Shown: positions 50,640 through 59,040 of the stretch, piece by piece
How positions within the stretch are numbered: the first letter of the stretch is position 1
How the letters are laid out: each line of letters opens with the position of its first letter
Source: Rubneribacter badeniensis
GTDB taxonomy: Bacteria > Actinomycetota > Coriobacteriia > Coriobacteriales > Eggerthellaceae
Assembly: GCF_002899695.1 (NCBI RefSeq)
Contig: NZ_PPEL01000005.1
Coordinates: forward strand, 17,117-81,116
Length of the DNA stretch: 64,000 nt
Direction of reading: 5' to 3'
The notes under the pieces: model-generated
Seen by the model: the letters and a program-made list of their open reading frames with translations, nothing else
The model's database searches: none
Told to the model about the DNA's origin: nothing
Program-made: the position numbers and the translations under genes

Positions 50640-51060
50640 CGCGGTAGACGTCCTCGGGTCGGACGGGCGCGAACCCCGCTTCGGCCAAGCTTGCCTCGAC
50701 GCCCTCTCCCCCGTCGATCTTGAGCACGTCCACCGCGGACTCGGCGCTCACCGAGAAGCAGTACCCGTACTCGACGTTGACCCCTTGCTCGTCCAGGAAC
50801 TCGAGCAAAACCGCCAAGCCTCCAGGGGTGTTCGGCACGCGCACGGCGAGGACCGGCGTCACCGTGGCGCGGTAGCCCGCCTCGCGCAGCGCCTCGGCGG
50901 CCGCCTCGGGCGTGTCGCACAGCATGCGGGCGACGCCGAAATCGGCCGTGTCGGCCAGGTTGAGCGCGTGCAGGTTGACGCCGGCTTTCGAGACGGCGCG
51001 GCACGCGGCCGCGAGGCGGCCCTTCTCGTTCTCCAAGAACACGGTCAGCTGCGAGATCAT
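50632..51060 (-). CDS. Tandem ACT-domain protein (paralogue)
   Basis: The 142-residue protein has two ACT domains (LTVFLENEKGRLAAACRAVSKAGVNLHALN... and LAVRVPNTPGGLAVLLEFLDEQGVNVEYGYCFS). It closely parallels the ACT protein next to iorB. It lies 3 bp after the second paaK, suggesting coupled translation and amino-acid-dependent control of the ligase. Confidence 0.88.
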   Translation of the reverse strand: MISQLTVFLENEKGRLAAACRAVSKAGVNLHALNLADTADFGVARMLCDTPEAAAEALREAGYRATVTPVLAVRVPNTPGGLAVLLEFLDEQGVNVEYGYCFSVSAESAVDVLKIDGGEGVEASLAEAGFAPVRPEDVYRVG

Positions 51061-51063
51061 GGG

Positions 51064-52380
51064 CTACTTCCCTTCTCTCAGGTCGATGACGCGCTTCGCT
51101 TTGCCTTCGCTTCGCGCGATGGTCTTCGGTTCGACGATCTTGACCTCCACCGACACCTGCAGGTTGCTCTTGAGCTCGGCGCCCAGGCGGCGCTTGAGGT
51201 CCTCGATCCTGCGCACCTCGTCGATGGGGAAGTCGGGCTCCGTCTCCACTTGCAGCTCCACGTGGTCGAGGGGTCCGCGCGTGGTGAGGATGATCTGGTA
51301 GTGCGTGGCGATCTCCGGGAAGTTCGTGATGACCTGCTCGATCTGCGAGGGGAACACGTTCACGCCGCGGATGATGAGCATGTCGTCGGTGCGGCCGCGC
51401 AGCTGGTCGATCTTGCGGTGCGTGCGCCCGCACGCGCACGGTTCGGAGATGATGCGGGTGACGTCGCGCGTGCGGTAGCGCACGAGCGGGCAGCACTCGC
51501 GGGTGAGCGTGGTGATGACGAGCTCGCCCCACTGGCCGTCGGGAACGGGCTGGAGCGTCTCGGGGTCCAAAATCTCGCAGTAGAAGTGGTCCTCGGCCAC
51601 GTGCAGACCGGCCCGCTCGCCGCACTCCATCGCCACGCCGGGGCCCATGATCTCGGACAGGCCGTACACGTCGCAGTACTGGATGCCCAGCTTGGAGGCG
51701 ATCTCGTCGCGCATGTTGTCGGAGGCCGGCTCGGCGCCGAAGATGCCGCCGGAGATCTTGAACTCGGTGGCCGGGTCATAGCCCATCTCGATGGCCGTGT
51801 CTGCGATGAGGAGCGCGTAGGACGGCGTGCACGCGAGGATGTCGGTGCCGCAGTCCTTCATCATCTGCACCTGGCGCTTCGTGTTGCCCGAGGAGGTGGG
51901 GATGACCGAGCAGCCCATGGCCTCGCCGCCGGCATGCGCTCCGAGGCCGCCCGTGAACAGGCCGTAGCCGTAAGACACCTGGATGGTGGAGTTCTCGTCG
52001 CCGCCCACCATGGCGATGCCGCGGGCGAAGCAGTCCCCCCAGTTCGCAAGGTCGTTTTTCGTGTGGCCCACCACGGTGGCCTGGCCCGTCGTGCCGGAGG
52101 ACGCGTGGATGCGCGCGACGTCCTTCTTCGGCACGGCAAACAGCCCGAACGGGTAGGCGTCGCGCATGTCCTGCTTCACGACGAACGGGAACCTCGTCAG
52201 GTCTTCGAGGCTGGTCAGGTCGTCTGGGGTGACGCCCGCTTCCTTGAAGGTGCGCTGGTAGAACGCCACGTTGTCGTAAGCGTGGCGGATGCTTTGCCTC
52301 ATGCGCTCAAGCTGGAGCTCGCGCAGCTGCTCGCGCGGCATGGTCTCGATGTCTGGCTGGTAGTACACCTCGGAAATCAC
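51064..52380 (-). CDS. paaK: Phenylacetate-CoA ligase
   Basis: The 438-residue aryl-acetate:CoA ligase has HASSGTTGQATVVGHT, YGLSEIMGPGVAMEC, CEPCACGRTHRK and DDMLIIRGVNVFPSQIEQ. It starts with GTG at 52380. It is followed by an ACT gene 3 bp later. A promoter lies upstream (52433-52462). The likely substrates are phenylacetate or indoleacetate; which ligase serves which acid cannot be told from sequence. Confidence 0.94.
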   Translation of the reverse strand: MISEVYYQPDIETMPREQLRELQLERMRQSIRHAYDNVAFYQRTFKEAGVTPDDLTSLEDLTRFPFVVKQDMRDAYPFGLFAVPKKDVARIHASSGTTGQATVVGHTKNDLANWGDCFARGIAMVGGDENSTIQVSYGYGLFTGGLGAHAGGEAMGCSVIPTSSGNTKRQVQMMKDCGTDILACTPSYALLIADTAIEMGYDPATEFKISGGIFGAEPASDNMRDEIASKLGIQYCDVYGLSEIMGPGVAMECGERAGLHVAEDHFYCEILDPETLQPVPDGQWGELVITTLTRECCPLVRYRTRDVTRIISEPCACGRTHRKIDQLRGRTDDMLIIRGVNVFPSQIEQVITNFPEIATHYQIILTTRGPLDHVELQVETEPDFPIDEVRRIEDLKRRLGAELKSNLQVSVEVKIVEPKTIARSEGKAKRVIDLREGK

Positions 52381-52432
52381 CTCTCATCGCTCGGACGTCG
52401 GAAAGGGCCCTCGCCCTCGCCTACTGTTGCAT

Positions 52433-52462
52433 AGTGTAGCGGTTGACGTGCCGTCCGCACAA
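52433..52462 (-). promoter_or_regulatory. paaK-ACT-dacA-FHA operon promoter
   Basis: Minus strand: -35 TTGTGC (52462-52457), 18-bp spacer, -10 TACACT (52438-52433), about 50 bp before the GTG start. Confidence 0.6.
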
Positions 52463-52525
52463 GAAACGCGCCAAAACACCGCCTGTCGGCGTGAAGCGGC
52501 GCCTCGGCGACCGCTTCCATCGCGG

Positions 52526-53173
52526 CTATCCCTCGACGTGGGCGCGGCGGGCGGCACGGATGCGCGAGAGGCCGGTACCCACGTAGTAGACCGTCGTGGC
52601 GAGCGCGAGCGCGAGGCCGGCGTACACGAACCAGATGCTCCACGAGCACGTCTGCCCGTTGAGGCCCGGAAGCCAGGAGGCGTCGACGACGCCGAGGCCC
52701 GGTACGAGCGGCCAGTTCAAAAGCAGACCGGCGAAGCCGACGAACAGAAGCGTCGTGGCCACCTTGCCCGGGAAGACGACGGCCACGCGCACGCGATAGC
52801 GCTTGAGCGCGAAGGCGCCGCCTGCGAGCAGAAGCAGGTCGCGGGCGAGCACGACGAGGATGATCCACAAGGGCAGCCGCCCTGTCAGGAACAGGCCCGA
52901 AACGCCGGCGATCATGAGGATGCGGTCGACGGCGGGATCGAGCAGCTGCCCGAGGCGCGACACCGCGTTCGTGCGGCGGGCGATCTGGCCGTCGATCCAA
53001 TCCGTGCCCGCGGCGAGCGCGAACAGGAAGGTGGCTGCGAGGTCGTGGCCTTCGAACAACAGAACGAGGAACACGGGCACAAGGCACAGCCTGACGGCCG
53101 AGATGACGTTCGGAACAGTGAAGATGCGGTCGCTCGCCTGCTGGGAGCCGTCCTTCGAACCGTTGCCGCGCAT
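52526..53173 (-). CDS. CDP-alcohol phosphatidyltransferase
   Basis: Second PgsA/cardiolipin-synthase-type enzyme of the window. The 215-residue product has the CDP-alcohol motif DWIDGQIARRTNAVSRLGQL followed by LDPAVDR, with about six membrane helices. ATG 53173 is preceded by AAAGGAAGG; an upstream extension lacks support. It may make phosphatidylglycerophosphate or cardiolipin. Product specificity against the PgsA domain at 21.5 kb is unresolved. Single gene. Confidence 0.9.
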   Translation of the reverse strand: MRGNGSKDGSQQASDRIFTVPNVISAVRLCLVPVFLVLLFEGHDLAATFLFALAAGTDWIDGQIARRTNAVSRLGQLLDPAVDRILMIAGVSGLFLTGRLPLWIILVVLARDLLLLAGGAFALKRYRVRVAVVFPGKVATTLLFVGFAGLLLNWPLVPGLGVVDASWLPGLNGQTCSWSIWFVYAGLALALATTVYYVGTGLSRIRAARRAHVEG

Positions 53174-53352
53174 CGTGTACAGCCTTCCTTTCCGTGCTCG
53201 CCTTCGTGCAACGAGCCGGGCCCGCGAGGCCCGGCTCGTTTCGAACCGATTCACTCTATTCTAGCAGGTTTCCCTGCCGCTCCCGTTTCGTTTCGCCGTT
53301 CGACAGCATTTCCATCATGATCAACGGGGACGGGGGCGCAGCGGAAAGGAGG

Positions 53353-53709
53353 CTAGGCCGTCTTCTCGACTTTCGGCACGTCGAACACGTCGACGTGCTT
53401 CTTCGTGGACGGCGGCGCGTAGGCGGGCTCCATGGACAGGCAGGCCTTCGGACATTCGCGCACGCAGTTGCCGCACTGCACGCAGCGGAAGCGGTCGATC
53501 GCCCAAGTGCGGGCGGCCTTCTCCACCGTGATGGCCCCGCAAGGGCAGCGCTTCTGGCAGATGCCGCACAGGATGCACGCGGCCACGTCGTTGGCCACGT
53601 GGCCTTTGAGCCCGGGCGGGGGCGTCTTGGTTTGGACTGGGTACTGGATCGTCTCGGGCTGCTTGAACAGCCCTCCGAGCGTCATCTTTCCGAGCTTGAA
53701 TCCTCCCAT
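53353..53709 (-). CDS. echF: Ech hydrogenase subunit F (2x[4Fe-4S] ferredoxin)
   Basis: The 118-residue polyferredoxin has two [4Fe-4S] motifs, CILCGICQKRCP and CVQCGNCVRECP, with the EchF/NuoI-type N-terminus (GGLFKQPETIQYPVQ). It passes electrons between ferredoxin and the EchC cluster. Last gene of the six-gene operon, 4 bp after echE. Confidence 0.92.
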   Translation of the reverse strand: MGGFKLGKMTLGGLFKQPETIQYPVQTKTPPPGLKGHVANDVAACILCGICQKRCPCGAITVEKAARTWAIDRFRCVQCGNCVRECPKACLSMEPAYAPPSTKKHVDVFDVPKVEKTA

Positions 53710-53713
53710 GGCC

Positions 53714-54802
53714 TTACCTTTCCGTGCAGCTGATGCAGGGGTCGATGGTGAGCACGATCATGTTGACGTCGGCCAGGTCGCAGCCCGCCAGCGCCGTGGT
53801 CATGCCCGCCAGGTTCTGCGAGGTGGGGGTGCGCATGCGCATGCGCTCGAGGTACTTCGTGCCGTTGCCGCGCGCATAGTAGTAGCATTCGCCGCGCGGC
53901 TGCTCGACGAGGTTCGCCGCCTGCGCGCCTGCGGCGGGAGACCCTTTGACGTCCGTCGCGATGTCTCCGGCAGGGAGCTGCGCGATCATCTCCTCGATGA
54001 TGTCGATGGACTGGAGCACCTCGAGGGCGCGCACCTTGACGCGCGCGTAGCAGTCGCCCTGCGCGTCGAGCACGGGCTGGAAGTCCGAGAGGCGCCCGTA
54101 GCCGCCGTTGCCCAGCATGCGCACGTCGTAGTTCACGTTCGACGCGCGCGCGAACGGCCCCACCATGCTCAGGGCGAGAGCGTCCTCGTGGCTGATGACG
54201 CCCACGCCCACGGTGCGGTTCTTCACCGACGTGTCCTTGAGGAACGCGTTCATGATCTGGCGGTAGTCGTCTTTGATGCCTTCGAGGACGCGCTTGATCT
54301 CGGCGAGCTGCGCCTCGTCGATGTCGCGGACCACGCCGCCCACCTTCACGACGCTGAAGATCACCCGCCCTCCGGTGGTCTTCTCGAAGATGTCGAGCAC
54401 GCGCTCGCGCAACCGCCAGCAGTGCATGAACAGGCTTTCGAAACCGAACGCGTCGGCGGCCAAGCCCATCCACAGGATATGGGAGTGGACGCGCGACAGC
54501 TCGTGCCAGATGACGCGCAGGCACTCGGCGCGCTCGGGAACCTCGACGCCCATGAGGCGCTCGACCGTCTCGGCATAGCCGAGAGAGTGCCCGAAGGCGC
54601 AGATGCCGCAGATGCGCTCGGCCACGTAGATGAACTGGTTGTAATCGCGCGTCTCCACGAGCTTCTCCAACCCGCGGTGGATGAAGCCGATCTGCGGCAC
54701 GGCTTCGATGACGGTCTCGTCCTCGACCACGAGGTCGAGGTGCAAAGGCTCCGGCAGCACCGGGTGCTGCGGGCCGAACGGGATGACGGTCGCCTTCCCC
54801 AT
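53714..54802 (-). CDS. echE: Ech [NiFe]-hydrogenase large subunit
   Basis: Catalytic subunit of a group 4 energy-converting hydrogenase. The 362-residue product keeps all four NiFe-binding cysteines: ERICGICAFGH near residue 60-70 and DPCISCTER at the very end. This separates it from NuoD of complex I. The stop follows directly after CTER, so there is no C-terminal peptide to be removed during Ni insertion. ATG 54802 lies 1 bp after echD. Expected at the cytoplasmic side of the membrane complex. Confidence 0.95.
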   Translation of the reverse strand: MGKATVIPFGPQHPVLPEPLHLDLVVEDETVIEAVPQIGFIHRGLEKLVETRDYNQFIYVAERICGICAFGHSLGYAETVERLMGVEVPERAECLRVIWHELSRVHSHILWMGLAADAFGFESLFMHCWRLRERVLDIFEKTTGGRVIFSVVKVGGVVRDIDEAQLAEIKRVLEGIKDDYRQIMNAFLKDTSVKNRTVGVGVISHEDALALSMVGPFARASNVNYDVRMLGNGGYGRLSDFQPVLDAQGDCYARVKVRALEVLQSIDIIEEMIAQLPAGDIATDVKGSPAAGAQAANLVEQPRGECYYYARGNGTKYLERMRMRTPTSQNLAGMTTALAGCDLADVNMIVLTIDPCISCTER

Positions 54803-54803
54803 G

Positions 54804-55544
54804 CTACTCACCTTCCTTCTGCGCGGCGGCCTCGCGAGCGGCCTTCGCCTCCATGGCGGCGCGCACCTTCGCAGCCTTCTCGGGATCCATGCCGGCAAGC
54901 TTCTCCTCAAGCGCGGATTCTTTCGCGGCGGCTTCGGCCTTGGCGGCCTTCTTGGCCTTCGCGGCGAGCGCGGCCTTCACGCGCGCCACCTTCTCCGGGT
55001 CGACGCCGGCCAAACGCGCGTCGAGGTCGTCGCTGCCCGAGGGCTCGATCGGCCCGCGGGGCTTGCTGCCCGCCTGCGCGTCGGGGTGCCCGGCCAGGTA
55101 TTCGGCCTGCGCCGCGGTCGCGGCCGCCTGACGCTCTTTGGCCGCCTTCGCGGCGGCGAGCTTCTTCGCCTTCTCGCGCGCGGCCTTCTGCTCGGGCGAT
55201 ATGATGGTCATGGGCTCTTTCTGCGAAAGGGCGTAGAAGTTCCCGCCGAAGTCGATGGCGATGTCGGATATGCTCACGCCGAACAGGTCGTGCGCCTCGT
55301 TTTCGAACACGAACGCCGCCAGGAACTGGTCGGTGATGCTGGGCACCGTCATGTCCGGGCCCACGCCCTTGATCTCGTGGTTGGTCAGGACGCCGCCTTT
55401 CATGAACGTGTAGACGAGGTCGATGCCCTCCTCGGTGTTCACGGCGAGCAGCTGCACGAAGCGCGCGCCCTCGGCCTTCTTCTCGGCTGCGAGCGCCGGC
55501 AGCTCTTCGACGGAAAGCGGGGCGAACTCGATTTCCAGCGCCAT
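54804..55544 (-). CDS. echD: Ech hydrogenase subunit D (NuoC-like) with long Ala/Lys tail
   Basis: Residues 1-120 match the NuoC/EchD fold with the signature ENEAHDLFGV (81-90). Residues 121-246 are an Ala/Lys/Glu-rich, probably helical extension. It contains repeated units ARLAGVDPEKVARVKAALAA (176-195) and EKLAGMDPEKAAKVRAAMEA (214-233), plus a weaker LAGHPD copy at 150. Typical EchD lacks such a tail. The C-terminus might contact other subunits or the membrane. Lies between echC and echE. Confidence 0.9.
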   Translation of the reverse strand: MALEIEFAPLSVEELPALAAEKKAEGARFVQLLAVNTEEGIDLVYTFMKGGVLTNHEIKGVGPDMTVPSITDQFLAAFVFENEAHDLFGVSISDIAIDFGGNFYALSQKEPMTIISPEQKAAREKAKKLAAAKAAKERQAAATAAQAEYLAGHPDAQAGSKPRGPIEPSGSDDLDARLAGVDPEKVARVKAALAAKAKKAAKAEAAAKESALEEKLAGMDPEKAAKVRAAMEAKAAREAAAQKEGE

Positions 55545-55547
55545 TCC

Positions 55548-55991
55548 TCACGCCCCCTTTCTTTGAGCTTGCAGGGCCTTCGACTTCTCCTCCAGGATGC
55601 CGAGCGCCTGCACCACCGCGTCGATGATGGCCTCGGGGCGCACGGCGCAGCCGGGTGCGTACACGTCCACGGGTATGGCCTGGTCCACGCCGCCGATCAC
55701 GTTGTAGCAGTCGTGGAAGATGCCGCCCGAGCACGCGCAGATGCCGCACGCGACGACGACCTTTGGCTCGACCATCTGGTTGTATATCTCCTGCACCACC
55801 TTGATGTTCTGCTCGTTCACGCTGCCGGTGACGAGGAAGATGTCGGCGTGCTTGGGGTTGCCCGTGTTGATGATGCCGAAACGCTCGACGTCGTAGCCGG
55901 GGCACAGCGCCGCGAGCACCTCGATGTCGCAGCCGTTGCAGCTCGAGCCATCGTAGTGGATAACCCACGGTGATTTGGTCGCATACGTCAT
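55548..55991 (-). CDS. echC: Ech hydrogenase small subunit
   Basis: The 147-residue NuoB-like subunit carries the proximal [4Fe-4S] cluster: CNGCDIEVLAA, ACGICACSGG and PGCAVRPE. It transfers electrons between EchF and the NiFe site of EchE. No signal peptide, consistent with a cytoplasm-facing complex. 3 bp before echD. Confidence 0.94.
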   Translation of the reverse strand: MTYATKSPWVIHYDGSSCNGCDIEVLAALCPGYDVERFGIINTGNPKHADIFLVTGSVNEQNIKVVQEIYNQMVEPKVVVACGICACSGGIFHDCYNVIGGVDQAIPVDVYAPGCAVRPEAIIDAVVQALGILEEKSKALQAQRKGA

Positions 55992-56003
55992 GGGAGAGCT
56001 CCT

Positions 56004-56897
56004 TTACATCAGGTAGGGGGCGTACGCGAGCACGGCGATGTTCACGCCGCCCGCGACGAGGGCCACCACCCACGCGGACTTGAGCAGGGCCTGCCACTTC
56101 ACGCGCGCGAAGTTGTTGTCGATCCATATCTCGAGGAAGTAGACGACCGCCGCGACGATGACGGCCACGAGCACCGACGCCGGCGTGCCCCAGATGAAGA
56201 ACAGGCCCGTCCATCCGAGGAACAGGATGTTCTCGCACCAGTGCATGACCTCCACCTTCGCGAGGGTGCGCCCGCTCATCTCGGTGGTGATGCCCTTGAC
56301 GATCTCCTGGTGGGCATGGTGCGAGTAGGACAAGTCGAAGGGCGACTTGCGCAGCTTGATGGTGAGCACGAACAGAAAGCCCAAGAGCACCGGCCAGATG
56401 ACGGTGACCACGGGCGCGGTGAGCGCGAACGCGCCCGCGACGTCGAAGGTGCCCGCGGCCATGAAGAACGCCACGGCCATGAACAGCACCATGGGCTCGT
56501 AGGCCATGACCTGCAGCGTCTCGCGCATCGCGCCGATCTCGGCGTAAGGAGAGCGCGTGGAGTACGCCGCCACGATGAAGAACAGGCCCGACAGCGTGAC
56601 GACGAACACGCTCATGAGCAGGTTGCCGCCGCTGAAGAAGATGCCGCCGGCGATGAGGGTGAACACAAGGGCACAGGTGACGTAGGTCCCTTCGGTGGAG
56701 TTCACCGACACGTTGTCCTTCTCGAGGAGCTTGCGCACATCGTAGTAAGGCTGCAGAAGCGGCGGGCCCACACGACCCTGCATGCGTGCGGATATCTTTC
56801 GGTCAAGCCCAGCGAGCAGACAGCCCAGAACCGGTGCCAGCACAGCGAAGGCGAGGGTGCCGATGAGGACGGAGAACAACGACATGTCGTACCACAT
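56004..56897 (-). CDS. echB: Ech hydrogenase membrane subunit B (NuoH-like)
   Basis: The 297-residue integral membrane protein has about eight helices and the conserved loop RKISARMQGRVGPPLLQPYYDVRKL near the N-terminus, and SPFDLSYSHHAHQEIVKG later. It anchors the peripheral arm and takes part in ion translocation. 12 bp before echC. Confidence 0.94.
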   Translation of the reverse strand: MWYDMSLFSVLIGTLAFAVLAPVLGCLLAGLDRKISARMQGRVGPPLLQPYYDVRKLLEKDNVSVNSTEGTYVTCALVFTLIAGGIFFSGGNLLMSVFVVTLSGLFFIVAAYSTRSPYAEIGAMRETLQVMAYEPMVLFMAVAFFMAAGTFDVAGAFALTAPVVTVIWPVLLGFLFVLTIKLRKSPFDLSYSHHAHQEIVKGITTEMSGRTLAKVEVMHWCENILFLGWTGLFFIWGTPASVLVAVIVAAVVYFLEIWIDNNFARVKWQALLKSAWVVALVAGGVNIAVLAYAPYLM

Positions 56898-56903
56898 CCT
56901 TTC

Positions 56904-58853
56904 CTAGAACAATCCCGGCAGGGAGACAGCTGCCGCCGCGAAGGCCACGATGATGATGACCGAGCAGCACGCGGTGCCGATCGGCGCGATGCGCCTTTCG
57001 CCGAACACGTCTTCGAGGTACCAGTTGCGCGCCGAGGCGGTCGAGGTGCCCGAAAGCGCGTTCTGGAACGTGCGCTCGGCGTTGTCGCGGCTCACGCCCG
57101 CGAGGTACACGTCCACCTTGCGGGCCTTCGTGCGACCGAGGCCCGCGAACAGCACGACGGCCAAGGCGATCGACAGGATGGAGGCGATCCACAGGTTCGA
57201 GGTCGAGATGTCCTGGCCGAGGGTTCCATAGACGCTGAACACGTAGGGCTCCACCGAAAGCCACGAGACGATGGGCAGCCCTGCGCAGCACAGGATGACG
57301 AGCACTGCCATGACCATGACGGCCGCCCACTCGCTCGCATGCACATCGCGCTCCACGTTCTCGCGCGCGGCGGCGATGCCGGAGAGCTTTCCGAGCCACT
57401 TCGCCCAGAACATGAACGTGGCGGCCGAGCCGAACGCGAGGATGACGATGAGCGCCACCTGTCCCGTCTCGGCGAAGGAGACGAGGGTGGCCCACTTCGC
57501 CACGAGCATGCCGAACGGCGCGATGAACATGCACAAGATGCCGAGCATCATGAATCGCGAAAGGCGCGGCATGCGCTCGAAGAGCAGGTCCATGTCCTCG
57601 ATGTCGCGACTGCCGATGTGGTGCTCTGCGGTGCCCACGCACAAGAACAGAAGCGATTTGGCGATGGCGTGGAACAGGATGAGGAACGCCGCCGCCCAGA
57701 CAGCCTCGGGGGTGCCGACGCCGGCGCAGGCGACGATCAGGCCGAGGTTGGCGATGGTCGAGTACGCGAGCACGCGCTTGGCGTTGGTCTGCGAGATGGC
57801 CATGAACGAGCAGAGCGCGAACGTGATGCCGCCCACGAGCACCGTCATGATGGCGGGCACCGACGCGAGCAGCCCGCCTTGCGGGGCGAAGGAGCCGGCG
57901 TACATGACGGGAGAGAGCTTGACGAGCAAGAACACGCCCGCCTTGACCATGGTGGAGGAATGCAAAAGCGCCGAGGTGGGCGTCGGCGCCACCATGGCAC
58001 CGAGGAGCCATGTGTGGAAGGGCATTTGCGCGGCCTTCGTGAGCCCGGCGAGGGCGAGCGCCGTGACCGGCAGCGCGACGAGGGCGGGGTTCTGAACGCC
58101 GATCTGCAAGAACTCGAGCAGCGACAGCGTGCCCAGCTGGATGGCGCAGACGTACAGCGCGCCGAGGAAGGCGATGCCGCCGACGAGGTTCATGACGATT
58201 TGACGGAAGGCGTTTCTCATGGCCTCCTCGGTGCGGGTGTAGCCGATGAGGAGGAACGAGCACACCGTGGTGACCTCCCAGCCGGTGAACAGCCACACCA
58301 TGTTGTTCGAGAACACGATGAGGAACATCGCCGAGAGGAAGGCGAACATGAGGGCGAAGAACACCGGGCGGCGATCCTTCGCGCCTTCGGGCTCGTGGGC
58401 TTGGAAGTCCTCCATGTAGCCGAGGGCGTACACGCAGATGCCCGAGCCGACGACGCCGATGATGAACGCCATGAGCAGCGACAGCGAGTCGAGGTAGAGC
58501 CCCTGCGCGACGGGCAGGCCGTGGGCGAACGCGAACTCGAACACGAGCGAGCCCGCCACCTGGACGGCGGCGAGCGCGCAGGCCGCCGCGTTCTTGTGGC
58601 GGATGCCGTAGAACAGGATGGCCGCGGCGACGAGCACGCTCACGACCATGCAGGCGTAGTCGACCACGGGCGAGTGGAAATCGAAGGGAATCCACGGGGC
58701 GCCCAGGTAGGAGACGACCAGCCAAACAGAAGCGATCCCGATAACGAGCGCCGCGGCCACGACGACGGCGTTTCTCACGCGGTTGTCGCGCACCGCGAGC
58801 AGCACGCCCGCCACGACGAGCGGGAAGAGGATCAAAAAGCCGAGCAGAGCCAC
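56904..58853 (-). CDS. echA: Ech hydrogenase antiporter-like subunit A (NuoL-like)
   Basis: The 649-residue proton/sodium-translocating subunit has about 14-16 helices. Key residues of the Mrp/NuoL family are present: the glutamate in TGWEVTTVCSF and lysines in LTKAAQMPFHTWLLGAM and HSSTMVKAGVFLL. GTG 58853 follows AAGGAGG. First gene of echABCDEF, which has the same order as in Methanosarcina barkeri. Confidence 0.94.
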   Translation of the reverse strand: MALLGFLILFPLVVAGVLLAVRDNRVRNAVVVAAALVIGIASVWLVVSYLGAPWIPFDFHSPVVDYACMVVSVLVAAAILFYGIRHKNAAACALAAVQVAGSLVFEFAFAHGLPVAQGLYLDSLSLLMAFIIGVVGSGICVYALGYMEDFQAHEPEGAKDRRPVFFALMFAFLSAMFLIVFSNNMVWLFTGWEVTTVCSFLLIGYTRTEEAMRNAFRQIVMNLVGGIAFLGALYVCAIQLGTLSLLEFLQIGVQNPALVALPVTALALAGLTKAAQMPFHTWLLGAMVAPTPTSALLHSSTMVKAGVFLLVKLSPVMYAGSFAPQGGLLASVPAIMTVLVGGITFALCSFMAISQTNAKRVLAYSTIANLGLIVACAGVGTPEAVWAAAFLILFHAIAKSLLFLCVGTAEHHIGSRDIEDMDLLFERMPRLSRFMMLGILCMFIAPFGMLVAKWATLVSFAETGQVALIVILAFGSAATFMFWAKWLGKLSGIAAARENVERDVHASEWAAVMVMAVLVILCCAGLPIVSWLSVEPYVFSVYGTLGQDISTSNLWIASILSIALAVVLFAGLGRTKARKVDVYLAGVSRDNAERTFQNALSGTSTASARNWYLEDVFGERRIAPIGTACCSVIIIVAFAAAAVSLPGLF

Positions 58854-58890
58854 GGGGCTTCCTCCTTCGTCCTATCCGATGCCGATGAAC

Positions 58891-58910
58891 AAAAAGCGAC
58901 CCAATGTCGC
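58891..58910 (-). terminator. Short T-tailed hairpin between the MATE gene and echA
   Basis: Minus strand: GCGAC, loop of 5, GTCGC, then five T. The stem is short, but it lies 130 bp past the MATE stop and 40 bp before echA. Confidence 0.4.
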
Positions 58911-59040
58911 CTGATCAGTACTCTATCAGAGAAGGGAGGCCGGTCGAGCGGCCAGAGGGAGGCGGGGGATATTGCTCGGTAAAAGGGGTGCGAGCGCTTT
59001 CATATGCGAAGAGGCTTCGCGGAGAGTCCCGGCCAGCGGC

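Noticed and set aside
53714..58853. Calling the six-gene membrane complex NADH dehydrogenase (complex I)
   Set aside because: The large subunit retains both CxxC nickel motifs and the operon has the six-gene echABCDEF order without NADH module.
56241..58982. Open frame of about 900 codons antisense to echA/echB
   Set aside because: Glu/His/Arg-rich shadow of two membrane-protein genes; no start context.
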